From Alligator mississippiensis (Eukaryota > Chordata > Crocodylia > Alligatoridae): 64,000 nucleotides of DNA. The translations under genes were made by a program, and so were the position numbers. The notes beneath the pieces are model-generated. The model did no database searches. It was not told the origin of the DNA and saw only the letters and a list, made by a program, of their open reading frames with translations. This document shows, piece by piece, positions 1-10,398 of the stretch. Within the stretch, counting starts at the first letter, position 1, and each line of letters starts with the position of its first letter. The stretch spans positions 51,928,882 through 51,992,881 of the forward strand of contig NC_081824.1 of the NCBI RefSeq assembly GCF_030867095.1. The letters run 5' to 3'.

Positions 1-81
1 TGCCTGAAAGTTTGTCTAATCTCTTTCCTAATTATACATTTTGACCAATAAAAGATAGCACCAAAACTTTGCTTGCTTATA

Positions 82-860
82 GCTAAGGGAAACATATTGA
101 CACTCAATAAATGCTGCCTTAGCTGAAATAATGTATTCTTCAGCATCTGCAAATGTGTGGTCACTATGCAGTTGTCTTGCTATATGTGGCTTTTTCATGT
201 ATGTCAGCTAAGTGAGCATTTTATATGACAAATCAGAATCAGAACTTATGGTAGAGATGATACCTTTTATTAGACCAACTAGATTTTTGCAAAAAAGAGT
301 TGTTTAATTGAAAGCTTTCAGGGACAAGCACGTTTGTTCAGGCATAGCAAAAGGAAATACGACTACGTTCTGCTTGCCACCAAACAACTTTGAGGTAAAC
401 AGACTATTCCAACTTTTCTCTGAGCCTAACCTGCATAAAATGAAGTGCTCTAAAGAGGAGATTTTACCATACCTTTAACTTTCCTATGAAATATGAACTT
501 TCATTTTTACCTAGGAGAACTTTTACATTCTTTTCTCCTATGCCTGAAGAAGGGTGCTTGCGCCCAAAAGCTTGCTATTAAAGACATTTTTTTGCAAAAA
601 TCTAGTTGGTCTAATAAAACCTCTGCCATGAGTTCTGATTCCTTTTGCCTCTAGACGAATATGGCTACAACCTGGATACCATGTGACAAATAGAACTTAC
701 TCACATCTACATGGGTTTGTGACGCTATCTGGAAGACTTGGTAAAACAGCAAATGGATTGTGTGGAGACAAATATTCTTTATTTTTGGTGGATGTTATCT
801 TTCTCCATTGAGTTTTTTATGTAAAGGTAAAATGTTTTCATTTCCTTAGACGGAGTACTT
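82..860 (+). repeat. Diverged duplicated segment, copy A (interrupted)
   Basis: Bases 82-233 and 692-860 align in the same order and orientation with 10399-10705. Shared blocks include GTGGTCACT, ATGTGGCTTT, TGTCAGCTAA, TTTGTGAC, AATGGATTG, ATCTTTCTCCA and TTTTATGTAAAGGTAAAATG. By eye the identity is roughly 75-80 percent, with small indels that are not multiples of three, so I read it as noncoding. Copy A is longer only because an element of about 450 bp sits inside it. It may be a local duplication about 10.3 kb apart or two members of an old repeat family; a genome search would decide. Confidence 0.7.
234..683 (+). mobile_element. Foldback Penelope-type tail inserted in the duplicated segment
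   Basis: The insertion is flanked by TGACAAAT at 226-233 and again at 684-691, an 8-bp target duplication, and copy B of the host segment lacks it. Its left part (from about 240) is an inverted copy of its right part (540-645): both contain TTATTAGACCAACTAGATTT or its complement. The right end reads AGACGAATATGGCTACAACC, resembling the AGACTAACACGGCTAC-type end found on reptilian Penelope-like elements, and it has the GAAGAAGGGTG / AAAGCTT motifs of those tails. The Penelope assignment is inference from this resemblance and from the element at 51-53 kb. No coding part is present. Confidence 0.55.
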
Positions 861-1058
861 TGAAACTTCCTAAGAAAACAAACACACTAATCACGAACAA
901 ACTAAATAGATGGCAATTTATGTGGGATTGGTTTTTTTTTGTATAAAGAACTGAAATATACTTAATGGTAGCTTTATTTGGCTGCACTACATGTGATGTA
1001 TGTAATCAGGAATGTTCTTAATTTAAAATGGGGTTACAGGATTTTTCACTTTGAGATA

Positions 1059-1602
1059 CAGGCAGCCCTCGGGCTTATGACACAATTGGTTCCTGAAAAC
1101 CACGTCTTAAGTCGAAATGTTGTAACTCAGAACCAATTTTCTCATGAGAAACAAGGCCCGATACCCTATCTTCACTAAAATATACCCCAGAATTTTGTAC
1201 TCTATCAATTATAGATGAGTAATATAGCTACATTGATGTATTTATATTGTAAATAGCAATCATATTGATCTGGAAGGACTTCTTTGAGGTGACTTTGCTG
1301 GACTTTTTGAAAGGCTCTTCGTTGGACTTTTTGAAGGGTTCTTGGCTGGAGTCTTCTCAGGAGTCTTGGCTGCAGGTTTTTCTGGAGTCTTGTCTGGTTT
1401 CTTAAAGTGTCCAAGGAAGTTTAGACAGATGCTCTCCAGGGAGATGAGGGACGTAGCAAACTTGTTCACTGGTGTGATGTCACATTGGATCAAGTGTTGT
1501 AAGTTGAAACTGATGTCATAAAGTTGAAACAGGGTGTCAATTTATAAACATTGTAAATGTGAAACGTTGTAACTCGAAACGTTGTAAGTCAAGGACTGCC
1601 TG
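1059..1602. mobile_element. Tigger/pogo-like non-autonomous DNA transposon
   Basis: A 544-bp element is bounded by TA dinucleotides (1057-1058 and 1603-1604), the pogo/Tigger target. The left end reads CAGGCAGCCCTCGGGCTTA and the right end, reverse-complemented, reads CAGGCAGTCCTTGACTTAC, followed by further matching GTTGTAACTC-type subterminal sequence. This is the usual Tigger terminal form. The interior holds no recognisable transposase domain, but the minus strand has a short lysine/proline repeat ORF (separate entry). Confidence 0.75.
1260..1493 (-). other. Short ORF with SPxK/TPxK repeats inside the Tigger element
   Basis: The 77-residue frame ends in about ten copies of a four- to five-residue motif (KTPEK, KSPTK, KSPAK, KSPQR). 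The DNA shows the same thing as a short tandem repeat of the GACTTTTTGAAGG / GGAGTCTT type. Such S/T-P-K repeats resemble DNA-binding tails of histone H1-like proteins and some transposase C-termini. It may be a remnant of the transposase tail or simply a translated minisatellite. No start-site or promoter evidence is visible, so I do not call it a gene. Confidence 0.3.
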
Positions 1603-1873
1603 TACCAAGTCATTTACACATTATTTTGAATGTACCTGGATTGTACCATGTCATAAGCTATTAGGGTTCTGACACAGTCCAAGTTATTTATTGCAGCCAT
1701 ATTCATAAGACAGATTTCCAGCTTCTAGTAAGTAGCACTATGGTAAATTACACTAGCTGAGGATCTGTCCCCATTGAGCATGTAAGGCCTACTGAATGCA
1801 AAATCTACAGAGTAAAAAAAAAACCCTGCCCCATCTATTGGGTAGTCTTGGAGTGCATAACAGTTGTATGTAT

Positions 1874-3335
1874 TGTGTAGCAGGCTTACCTTTTTGGGGC
1901 TTGGGTAGAGTACCAGGCTCAAGGGTCTGCTGTTTGATTGGTGGATCCTGCCCACCAATCCAGAGGCAGCACAAGGGAAGCAATGCAAAAACTGAAAAGG
2001 GAGGGGACAAGAAGCAGCTGGACCTGAACTGGAACTGCGCCAGCCAGGTCCGGAGAACTTCAGGGGTGGAGCCCCTGAAGAGTATAAAAGGGGAGCGTGC
2101 TCAGCAGGCTGGGGAGAGATGATGAGTGATGGCGAGGAGAGAGGAGATCCAGAGACGTCCATCCTTGAGAACCTGCTTGAGCTTCAGTAGCGCGTGAATT
2201 GGCACTCGGGGATCAGGTTCCAGGAGCTGCTCGAGGTGGCTTGAGCCTGCGGACCCAGCAAGTGGCTGGGTAGTCGGTGTGCAGATCGGCACAGGGAGAC
2301 CTGGCCCTGGGAGCAGCTCAAGGCTGTTTGGGCCTCACTCAGTGAGTGGGTTGGTGCATGGAGGACCCTCCTGGCAGCAGCTCACAGCTGCTCAAGTTAG
2401 CCCCGGCCCTAGGCTGAGTGACTGGAGCCCTGGAGTGCGACTCCACCTTTAACTAAAAGAGCCGTGGTGTCCAGAGCAGGGCCTGAGAAAGGGAAGACCC
2501 CCAGTGTGAGACTGGGGAACCAGAGCCTGTAACAGTTTGGCTCCCATGAGAGAGAGAGAGCCCTGGGCTGCCTGCTGCAGGCCACCAGGCCATCAAGGAG
2601 AGCTGAAGGCACCTCTGGAGAGAGGCTCTCATGGGAATGGCCTCCAGGGGATAAGCCTTGGGTGCTTCAGAGAGGAAGCATGCATTGCTGGGGAAGTGGG
2701 TCCTGCAGGGGAGGTGGGCACAGGACAGGAGTGTCTGCTGCCTCCACCCTCCATTGCAGGAGGGATGTGTCCACATCCCAGGGCCCTAAAGGGGAGGGAC
2801 TCCAAGGAAACCCCTCGGGGAGGTACTGAGTGCACTCCCCAGTTTGGGTGATAGTTGTTGTTTCAAGGTCTGTATAGCTATGGGTATTCTTTAAAGGAGT
2901 TTATATGGTTTATATGTTCTTAATGTATTAATATGTATATTTGTATTGTTACTTGGTAGGTCTAAGGAATATTATTATTAACTTATTTGGGTTATATAAG
3001 TTGATTCCCTATATGTGTTTATTGTGTTGTAACCTTAACTATCTTGTTTAATGTGTTAATTATTATATAGGCTGTAAGTTATATAGTTTATGTGGATTGT
3101 GGGATATTATATGTCGTGTCATATGCTAAGCTTTATTGTAAATATTTCATGTTTTATCTTAAGTATTTATTATAGTAATAAATTGTATATAGTTAAGCAC
3201 ACGGTCACAGCCTGGCTCTGTAGAGAGGAGAGGGAACTGCTCTAGTTGCCGGCCCCTCCATCAGCACCTTGCCTGACCCCCATAACTGTCATTGGAGGAC
3301 AGGGCACACCCCTCTGGGTGTACCCAGGCTGCAAT
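1874..3335 (+). mobile_element. LTR-like block, family unknown
   Basis: The block has a GC-rich first half with a good TATA box (GTATAAAAGGGG at about 2080) and an AT-rich second half that ends in AATAAA near 3177, followed by a GC-rich stretch of about 150 bp. This U3-R-U5-like order suggests a solo LTR. The direct repeat TGTAT lies at 1869-1873 and at 3336-3340, which could be the target duplication, but the right edge lacks the usual CA. No internal region is present. Age looks old. It could instead be a composite of unrelated repeats. Confidence 0.3.
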
Positions 3336-3340
3336 TGTAT

Positions 3341-4034
3341 CATGTAGCCAGACAACTCTGCATTTGCAAGTAGTCTAATTATTACACTCCTGTTGTGTCA
3401 AAGATCACACAATCCTTTATCAACTCTAGATAAAAAAAAATTGTGAAGTTGTCAATATTATGCTACTTAGACAGCCTTCTCATTACATATTATTACTTCT
3501 ATATAGGTTATGAAGCCTTTTTACTTAATAGAGATAATCTACTGTGGAACAATTTTCAGTTTTTGCATTCAGACTCTGTTCTTTTAGCACAACTATAAGT
3601 ATGCTTCAGATAACGATATTCCCTGGTAGGAAGATAAGCAGACTTTCAGGTAACAGAATTACCAGGGAGCTTGCTGTGTGCTTTTTAGGCCAGAGAACAA
3701 AGTACCTTGTATTTGCAAAAGCTTAAATCTAGAGTCAGGCACAGGATCTTCTATTAATTATCCACTGGTCATGTGTTTTTGAAGCATGGTGATACAAACC
3801 ATTCCCACAGTGAAATCCACATTTTGGAAGGGGATAATCTGGCAGAGTTTGAACAGCCTTCAAGCCATGCACCGATCCAGTGATATTTTTAAATTAAACT
3901 TTTTTTTCTTTCTAAATGGGCATTACCCAGCCCTTCTTTTACTTCCAGAAAATGCTATGTATATGCCAGGTTATCTTATTGTTGAGCTACTGTTTAAGCA
4001 GGGGAAAGCAGGAAAGGATTGAGGACTCGGTGGT
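3341..4034. other. No feature recognised
   Basis: AT-rich sequence with only short chance ORFs. I see no splice-bounded ORF, RNA gene or repeat end. Confidence 0.6.
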
Positions 4035-4172
4035 GTTGGTTGTAGCTGTGTTGGTCTAAAAACACAGGTAGACAAGGTTCTTTGGGTAATGTGATCTCTT
4101 TTATTAGGCTAACTAAATAGTTGGAAAAAATGTTATTTGCAAGTTCTGGGCACAAACACCCTTCTTCACTCA
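4035..4172 (-). mobile_element. Penelope-type tail fragment
   Basis: The block begins GTTGGTTGTAGCTGTGTTGG and continues with GACAAGGTTCTTTGGGTAA, TCTTTTATTAGGCTAAC and AAACACCCTTCTTCA. It has the same order of motifs as the right half of the 234-683 insertion, on the other strand. This is a widespread sauropsid tail type. A class-level call is safer than an exact family; no coding part is attached. Confidence 0.5.
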
Positions 4173-4722
4173 CAGGGAGTGTCTGCTGAGGATGTGGTTA
4201 CATTTTAGATCCACAGAATCCAGTTCTCCAATGAAAGCTACACGGTTTTTTTTAAAATAATCATTATAATAAGGAAGCTATTCCAGTACTCCCAGAACTG
4301 TCCTTTTAGAGACATTATTTATCCTTTGATAGTTGTTACTACTTCTGTCATTAGAATTGCCCTCCTGGGCCGTGTCCAGATGAGCTAGCATGTGCCTGTT
4401 GTGGCATCTCAAAGCAGTTTGAGATGCCGCAAGAGGCACGCTGGGAATGAAAAAATGTTCCCCACGCTGCATATTTGTAGTGCAGACTCTAAATTTGATA
4501 CTAAAAAATCCTGGTATTAAAAAAACCGAAACACCCTGGAAAAAAGCGGCACAGGGCATGCTCCTGGAACATGCCCTGAGGCAATCAGAGGTTGGGTCCT
4601 CCAGAACGACACTCTAGCACTCTATGCCTGCTGGGTATCCCTGCTGCTCCTGTAAATAGGAGCGGTGCAAGGCTGGCAGCAGTGGATTGGACCCAGGCTC
4701 TGTCCCCAGTAAGTAGGGGTGA
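4173..4722. other. Unassigned repeat-like sequence
   Basis: From about 4370 (GGGCCGTGTCCAGATGAG) the sequence changes from AT-rich to GC-rich and leads into the foldback at 4723. The GGGCCGTGTCCAGA start resembles DNA-transposon ends, but I found no matching inverted end, so no element is called. Confidence 0.3.
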
Positions 4723-5308
4723 GGGGGGACTGTGTGGGGGTAGGGAACTATGTGGTAGGGGTGGGTCCTCCCACCCACTCCCCCGCATGGTGCACAGTCT
4801 CCCCATTGCAGCAGCAGGCTGTTGGGGTGCTCATGGCCAGCTCCTGGCAGAGACCTGGTGACTGCACGTGGTGCATGGCGCTGGCCCAGTCCACTGGTGC
4901 ATGCCTTCAGCCAGAACTGGGCCGGCTCTTTGTGTCACCTAGGGCTCCTGGCACCTCATGCAAGAGCCACGTGCTCTCAGGCTGGGCCAGGTCCTGACTC
5001 CATGTGCCTCACATGCTGTTGGGCTGGGCTGGCTCCATGGAGGCAGGACCCAGCCTGACCTGAGGGCACATGGCTCTTGTATGCAGTACTGGAAACCCGG
5101 GTGACAGCAAGAGCCGGCCCGGTCCTGTCTGAGGGCATGCACCAGCAGGCTGGGCCAGCACCATTTGTCATGTGCAGGCACCAGGGGTCTCTGCCAGGAA
5201 CTGGCCATGAGCACCCTGATGGCCTGCTGCTGCTATGGAGAGACTGTGGGGGGGTGGGGGAACCCACCCCTCCCACATAGTCTCCCCCACCCCCACATAG
5301 TCCCCCTA
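4723..5308. repeat. GC-rich foldback (long inverted repeat)
   Basis: The left arm (about 4723-5003) matches the reverse complement of the right arm (about 5036-5308) along nearly its whole length. Blocks such as GTGCTCATGGCCAG, CAGCAGCAGGC and TGGGGGTAGGGAACTATGTGG pair with their complements, at about 85 percent by eye, around a loop near 5004-5035. ORFs on both strands here encode near-identical peptides (LMASSWQRP on plus and on minus), which is a by-product of the palindrome. The structure probably is the core of a non-autonomous DNA element whose ends I cannot place. Confidence 0.7.
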
Positions 5309-5425
5309 TGCACACAACCCCCCCAATCCACCCACACATCCCACACTCCCACCCAGAAACCCCACCCAAATACCCACCCATAAATTCCACACCCCAAATC
5401 CTCACACAAGCCCTCCCACATAGCA
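5309..5425 (-). repeat. CCCA-rich strand-asymmetric tract
   Basis: Many CCCAC, CCCCACCC and ACCCA units follow one another with almost no G on the plus strand. The minus strand is therefore G-rich with repeated GGG runs, compatible with G-quadruplex formation. It adjoins the right arm of the foldback and may be its continuation without a left partner. Confidence 0.45.
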
Positions 5426-5814
5426 GCAGGTGGGATAGATGTAGCTCGACTCATGTCCTAATGCTGGGATGGAGCTGCTGCTAGGAGGGAGATAGTTGGG
5501 GCAGGCAGAGTTTACAGGTCAGGAATGAGGGGCACTGGTGAGCCTGTGGGTTTGGAAGTGAGGGGCAAGGGGCTGGGCAGGGGCAGGGCACTGGCATCCC
5601 AATGCTGCTTAGCACCCCACATCCTGGTGAGTGAAGGGAGCAGGGGCAGCTTTGATTTTTCTGTGGTTAAAAAAACAAAAGTAAACACCAAAATGTATAG
5701 GTATTCAGGATTCATTTTATTATGATAGAGGCACTGGTAGGCTTCCAAACTGCTTTATAATTGTAAATATATCAATAAAACATTGCCCAACTGATCTCTC
5801 GATATATAGTGGCG

Positions 5815-5903
5815 TTTCATTTTAATCATGGAAGAACATGGATTTTGGGGGTTTTTTTATCAGAGAATTTGTAATTTTTAAACAGGAACCACCAGGATCC
5901 CTG
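5815..5903 (+). mobile_element. 3-prime end of a hAT-like MITE
   Basis: TTTCATTTTAATCATGGA, ATTTTGGGG, TTATCAGAGAATTTG and ACCAGGATCCCTG follow the same order as the right end of the complete element at 18172-18913. Only this right part could be matched; the left end was not found. The right boundary is the CCCTG at 5899-5903. Confidence 0.55.
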
Positions 5904-5965
5904 CTGCTGAAGCAAGCGTTTGGACTTGGGCAGAGGAGCCTGCCCAGGGCCAGCACTGGGGACCC

Positions 5966-6200
5966 AGCTGGAGGGCAGATGAGGTGGCTGACATCTTGAC
6001 CATATGGGGCGAGGAGGACATGCTTCAACAGTTCAAAGTGGGCCACCGCAATGAGTTCATCTTCCTGGTGATAGCTGCCCAGATGTCAGGGCTGGGGCAG
6101 CAGAAGACATGACAGCAGTGCCACATGAAAGCCAATTGTGCAGCTGTGGCCCACTAGCAATTGGCCCAGAGGTGCAGGAAACTCTGCTACAGTGTCCATA
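5966..6200 (+). pseudogene. Decayed Myb/SANT-like DNA-binding domain
   Basis: The frame from 5966 reads SWRADEVADILTIWGEED, then MLQQF, HRNEFIF, IAAQMSGLG and QQCHMK. This is the order of the Myb/SANT-like (MADF/MSANTD-type) trihelix domain: W...E...L...W, a central HRN/F segment and a QC..K helix. Such domains occur in vertebrate MSANTD and ZSCAN20-type proteins and as the second protein of PIF/Harbinger transposons. A TGA at 6110-6112, inside the domain just before QQC, breaks the frame, and no start or downstream part is evident. It could be a Harbinger relic or a processed host-gene fragment; a homology search would tell. Confidence 0.6.
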
Positions 6201-6689
6201 CCACAGCCCAAGTGACTGAGGTCCCCATTTGGGTCTGGCAGGCACGCAGCCATGGGGCTGCAGGTCCGAGGGTGCAGAAATTTATGCTGCTGCTATTTGA
6301 GCTGCTGCAAGCACACGTGCCTGTATGTGTGGATGCACCTGTGGAGACAGAAAACCTGGAGTCATCCTGGTGCACAAGGCAAGTCCAAACAGCAGAGTAA
6401 AAACCAATAGCACTATTTCTACAGACTGAATGAAGAATAAATCTTAAAATCACAAAGACAATCTAAACCAAAGCATAAGCAAGCATCATCCACGTATTGT
6501 TTGAACAAAGCAGTCATCCATAAATATAAACACATTTGCTTTGGTGAAAGTATGTGCAGACATACTTTCCCAAGTATTGCACAGACTAATTTTTCCCTTT
6601 CTTTCTTATATGGCACTCATTGCCATGGTATTTGGGTACCTCAGTATGAGTTACAGGACTCCTTTTTGTAGCAGGATTTTAAATCACCA

Positions 6690-7117
6690 GAGTGGTGGTG
6701 GTCGTGGTGGTGTTAAAAGTGCTGAGCTGTGCTGCGCTGCATGGCCAGGGCTCTGCCTTGAACCCTCAGAGGCCCTGATTCCCGCTGCTGCAGTTGGTGT
6801 GTGTGGGGCTTTTAAATTTTTTTTAAATTGCTGGGACTCGGCTGCGGCTGGGCAGGGGTTGGGGCCACGCAGGCTTCTCCCGTGGCTCCTCCTGCCCAGG
6901 GAGAGGCAGGCACAGCTGGAGGAGCCGCGGGAGAACTTGCAGCCACCCAGCTGTGCCTTCCTCTCCCCAGCTGATCTGAATATTGGAATCAGCGCCGAAT
7001 CTCTGATTCTGATTTGGCCGAATAGAATGGGGATAGTGATTCGAATCACCCAATCGAATTGCTGTCCTCCGAATTGGCTGAATCAGAATTGAATACTTCA
7101 CTATTCGCACAGGCCTA
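6690..7117 (-). mobile_element. hAT-like MITE of the TAGG-TGTGCGAA family, left edge unplaced
   Basis: The right edge, reverse-complemented, reads TAGGCCTGTGCGAATAGTG followed by ATTCAATTCTGATTCAGCC. This matches the left end of the element at 34007 (TAGGGGTGTGCAAAACGGG, ATTCAATTCGG, GATTCAGATTTGGCC). The interior is GC-rich and partly self-complementary (GCTCCTCCTGCCCAGGGAG region). The left boundary is approximate. The 183-residue plus-strand ORF across it has no domain and is treated as chance. Confidence 0.55.
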
Positions 7118-8883
7118 GGGCTTACCAGAAGGGTGCATGGACGATCACATGAAGGGGCTGATCTGGAGTGACTTCAAGTAAAGAACAAATGTATAACATG
7201 ATTTACTTGGCTGTGTCCTTTTATTTATAATTTCCAGTTTTTATGAAATTGCCACCATAAAATTATTATTTTTTCCTATTAGTGTTTACACTTTCTGATT
7301 ATTAGGTCCAATCCATTGATATATGCTTTCAACCTTAACAAGTTTCTAAAGATTTTTTTTTTGTTTACTTTCAAGTGATGTTTGGTACAAATGATTGCCT
7401 GAAAACAGTATTGTAAGAATATTTTAATCTTATTCATATGCAGTGCAAAAATAATTATGGATTAACTCTTTATTTATTTTAAATTCGTAAATTGTTACTG
7501 GTGAGAAGTTGCAAAACATGAACAAGAATTAAATGAGCCTGAGTGACCAGCTCAGTTTGAATTTTTGCAGATTTTAGCTACTCATGGTGGAGCTGTTGGT
7601 TAACAGCTGTTCTTAATGTTTGTTACAGATATGTTTTTTGCAGGGGCACTAGCCCCTAAGTGCTGCATGATTTCAATGGATATTCATTTGACCTCCATTG
7701 CTTGACAGCTATTTCAAGCCTCACCATTGTGAAGTGATTGTCATTCTGGAACTCCTAATATAATTTACAAATGTTTTATGTAGCCCAGAGCTACCAGAAA
7801 AGTCTTGAAATGGTGTTTTTTGGGAGCCATGCTTTCTGTTTTCCTAAAAGGGTTTGTGTATTGCATAAAGAAAACCAGACCATGTAGTGAATCGATGATG
7901 TTATGGAAAATAATTTTGCTTAGCATGTCTCTTCTCTTAAGTGGCATCCTGACACAGATTCGCAGTGTGGATCTTTTATTTTTATTGCAGATCGTATCTA
8001 CAAACAGCATGGGAGGAAGACATAGGGTAGGTAAATTGGTTCTGTAGGATGGCAATATAGTATGCCAGTTAAGTTAGCTGGGGGGCATGGAAAGATGTGC
8101 TAGGAGGTAAGGATCAATTGGCAATTTGGAAAAGAAGTTGAAACTAGTGTATGTAGCTGGCTGCAACTGGAGGAGGAGGGATGAGGACTAGGGTTGTCAG
8201 GCTGTGTAGAAGTCGGGGAGGTGAAGAAAGTATGGCAGGTGTGTTGCCTACTGGGAGGAGCAAGAGCACATGTAAGGAGCAAGAACTGACAGACTGCGGT
8301 GGAGGGTAACTGCTGGATAACTGAAACATTATCTCCATTTGGTTTTGGATGAAGGTACAGTATACCAACCCTTATTGTGCCAGTATAAGCACTGGTAAAA
8401 GCTAAAGATTATGGGAAAAAAGAAAGATGACTTGCTTTGGAAGGCAGATAAACAAAGGGGGCACAGGTGGAAGGGAAGCTTGGCTTCTTTGTATAAACTG
8501 TTTATCAAATCAAATGTAAGATAAAGCTAACAAGTACTACAAGTGGGTTCTAATAGAAATATCATATGCAATCTTGTTGGTAAACCTGAAACAGTGCAAG
8601 GTTTAAGGGCATTCCAGCTGTGCTGAATAAACTCTCTATGATTTTATTAGGATCTGAATAGAAAGGGGCCATATGCTGCCTTCCACAGGAGGGCTCCTCA
8701 TTGACATAAGTTTGTATCCATGTATTTGAGTATCTTAAATATTTAGTGATTCAAAAGCATCAAAACAGTCCAAAGTCTGGTGACCATAGCACTGGGATGA
8801 ATGGAAAAAATACCAGCTTTAATCTAAGGACAGTTCTTGTATTTTATCTAAGAACTATTTAAGATAAAATATATCCAACCTTT
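7118..8883. other. No feature recognised apart from a possible microexon
   Basis: AT-rich sequence without recognisable coding domains or repeat ends. The only item noted is the splice-flanked 36-nt block at 7991-8026 (separate entry). Confidence 0.5.
7991..8026 (+). other. Possible 36-nt microexon
   Basis: A pyrimidine-rich stretch ending TTTTTATTGCAG is followed by 36 nt with no stop in frame 1 (IVSTNSMGGRHR) and then AGG/GTAGGT, a good donor. Length is a multiple of three. Short exons with both sites this close also arise by chance, and nothing else supports a gene here. Confidence 0.15.
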
Positions 8884-8950
8884 GGAGCAGGGACAGGATC
8901 CCAGGACTCCCCCATCACAGGTGAATGTCTTAACCACTTGGCTGGAGAGT
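8884..8950 (-). mobile_element. tRNA-derived SINE fragment
   Basis: On the minus strand the block reads AGCCAAGTGGTTAAGACATT (A-box-like) and about 30 nt later GGGATCCTGTCCC (degenerate B-box). The order and spacing are those of a tRNA-like pol III promoter, but pairing of the acceptor stem is lost, so it is a SINE head and not a tRNA gene. Confidence 0.45.
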
Positions 8951-9778
8951 TGTGCATTTTCTCCCTCTCTCACTCTTCAGGTCTTTTTGCATATTAATTT
9001 TACACGGGTCCTGGAGCTCTGGATTGTCCATACATTAACACCTGAAACTAGTTTTAAGCACGCTTTAAAGGTACACAACTCTAGGTCAGGTTTCTCTCTG
9101 ATCTGTGTTATGCAGCCCATGTTTCATTAATGTGTGGCCACTTCCTACAAGTTGCAGTCCTCCAACATCCCAATGCCCCCTTCCTGACCCTCCTGTTATG
9201 TGTGGACAAACTTTCCACCCCCTGAACTCTACTGCTCATGGGGCGGTACTGGCACCAAGCCAGCTTGTCCTCCCACTCCTGGGGTGTGACTTTCTCACTC
9301 TCAGGGGCGCAACTCCATGCAAACAACCTGCAGAGCCCATTTCTGCTAGCCAGATCACAGGGCACAGACAGGTCTATGAGTGGGGTCTAGGCAGGATAGA
9401 GGGAGGGAACGAGGCAGGCTCCTGGATTGGGTCCTCATGAGCTGGGGCTTCCTTCCTGGAGCAGGGGCAATAGTTCCCCCAAAAGTGCCTTCCCTCACTG
9501 TTCCACATCCCAGCACCCCCACATCCCAACCCCATATCCTAATTTATTAAAATATGAGACCTTTAATTTGCTTTCTCTTTATTTCTTTTTAAATTTTTTT
9601 TTTTTTGCTACTTTTTATTTTCTCTTTCAGTGGCTGACTTCATTCATTTTACCACCCTTCTCCCACCCCCATTTCCTTTCCGCCTCCCATGTCATTACCT
9701 ACCCCATCCCATTAAATCTCTGCTTCCAAGCTTCATGTTTCTGCCGTGCTCCCACCCCATCTCTCACACATTCCCATC
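8951..9778. other. Unassigned sequence between SINE-like blocks
   Basis: Pyrimidine-rich sequence (notably 9480-9780) with several chance ORFs. No domain was recognised. The T-run at 9594-9606 followed by CTCTTTCAG resembles a splice acceptor, but no exon with coding character follows. Confidence 0.4.
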
Positions 9779-9820
9779 TAGAGCAGGGATAGAAGCCTGT
9801 CCTGGCCCATCAGCCCTGTA
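9779..9820 (-). mobile_element. Second tRNA-like SINE fragment
   Basis: TAGAGCAGGGATAGAAGCC and TGTCCTGGC resemble the B-box side of the block at 8884-8950. It is too short for a firm family call. Confidence 0.25.
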
Positions 9821-10398
9821 GTGGCAACTCAGCTGTAGCTCCTAATCCGCCACCTGCTCACCAGCCCTCTCGTGGCAAGTCAGTAGTGTGCAGGTGGCGG
9901 ACAGTTAGAGGTTTTCAGCCTTAAGGTTTGACTGCTCCAAACTCGAGCTAGAACTAATACTGATCAACTTCTGAGCAAGTCAAAGTGCAACATGTAACAA
10001 GGCTCTTCAAATGAAGGGGAATGAGAATATCCCCATCCTGAATAGCCCGAAGAGCACTCACTTTGGGAGGTAAGACATATACATTCAAATCCTCTTGGGA
10101 ATAGGAAAGAATTCAGCCCAACTTGCCAACAATTTAAGTGCTTGTAATCGGTGGGCTGTTGTATGAAATGGGTAAGGGCACAGAACCACTACTACCTCTC
10201 GTCCCTGATGTGTTTTGAAAGGAATGAACCTTGCTTGTTTTTTGAAACAAAGAGCTTAATCATCTACTAGCAGGAGAGAGGCTAGAGCTCTCTTGGGTGG
10301 CACTGAATAAAGTGCCTAATCCCTGAAGAGATGCAGGATTTAAAACTGCTTTGATAGTTTCCCTTTGGCTAGCTTAGTATCTCTACCCGCATTGGCAC
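9821..10398. other. No feature recognised
   Basis: A short near-duplicate (CACCTGCTCACCAGCCCT next to CATCAGCCCTGTAGTGG) is present near 9808-9880. Otherwise nothing stands out. Confidence 0.5.

Noticed and set aside
2080-2092. Host gene promoter at the TATA box
   Set aside because: It fits better as part of an LTR-like block; no ORF with a domain follows.
6541-7092. 183-residue plus-strand ORF
   Set aside because: It runs through a MITE with hAT-like end sequence; no recognised domain, and minus-strand ORFs of similar quality overlap it.
8884-8950. tRNA gene
   Set aside because: A- and B-box-like blocks are present, but the acceptor stem and cloverleaf pairing are not, so it is a SINE fragment.
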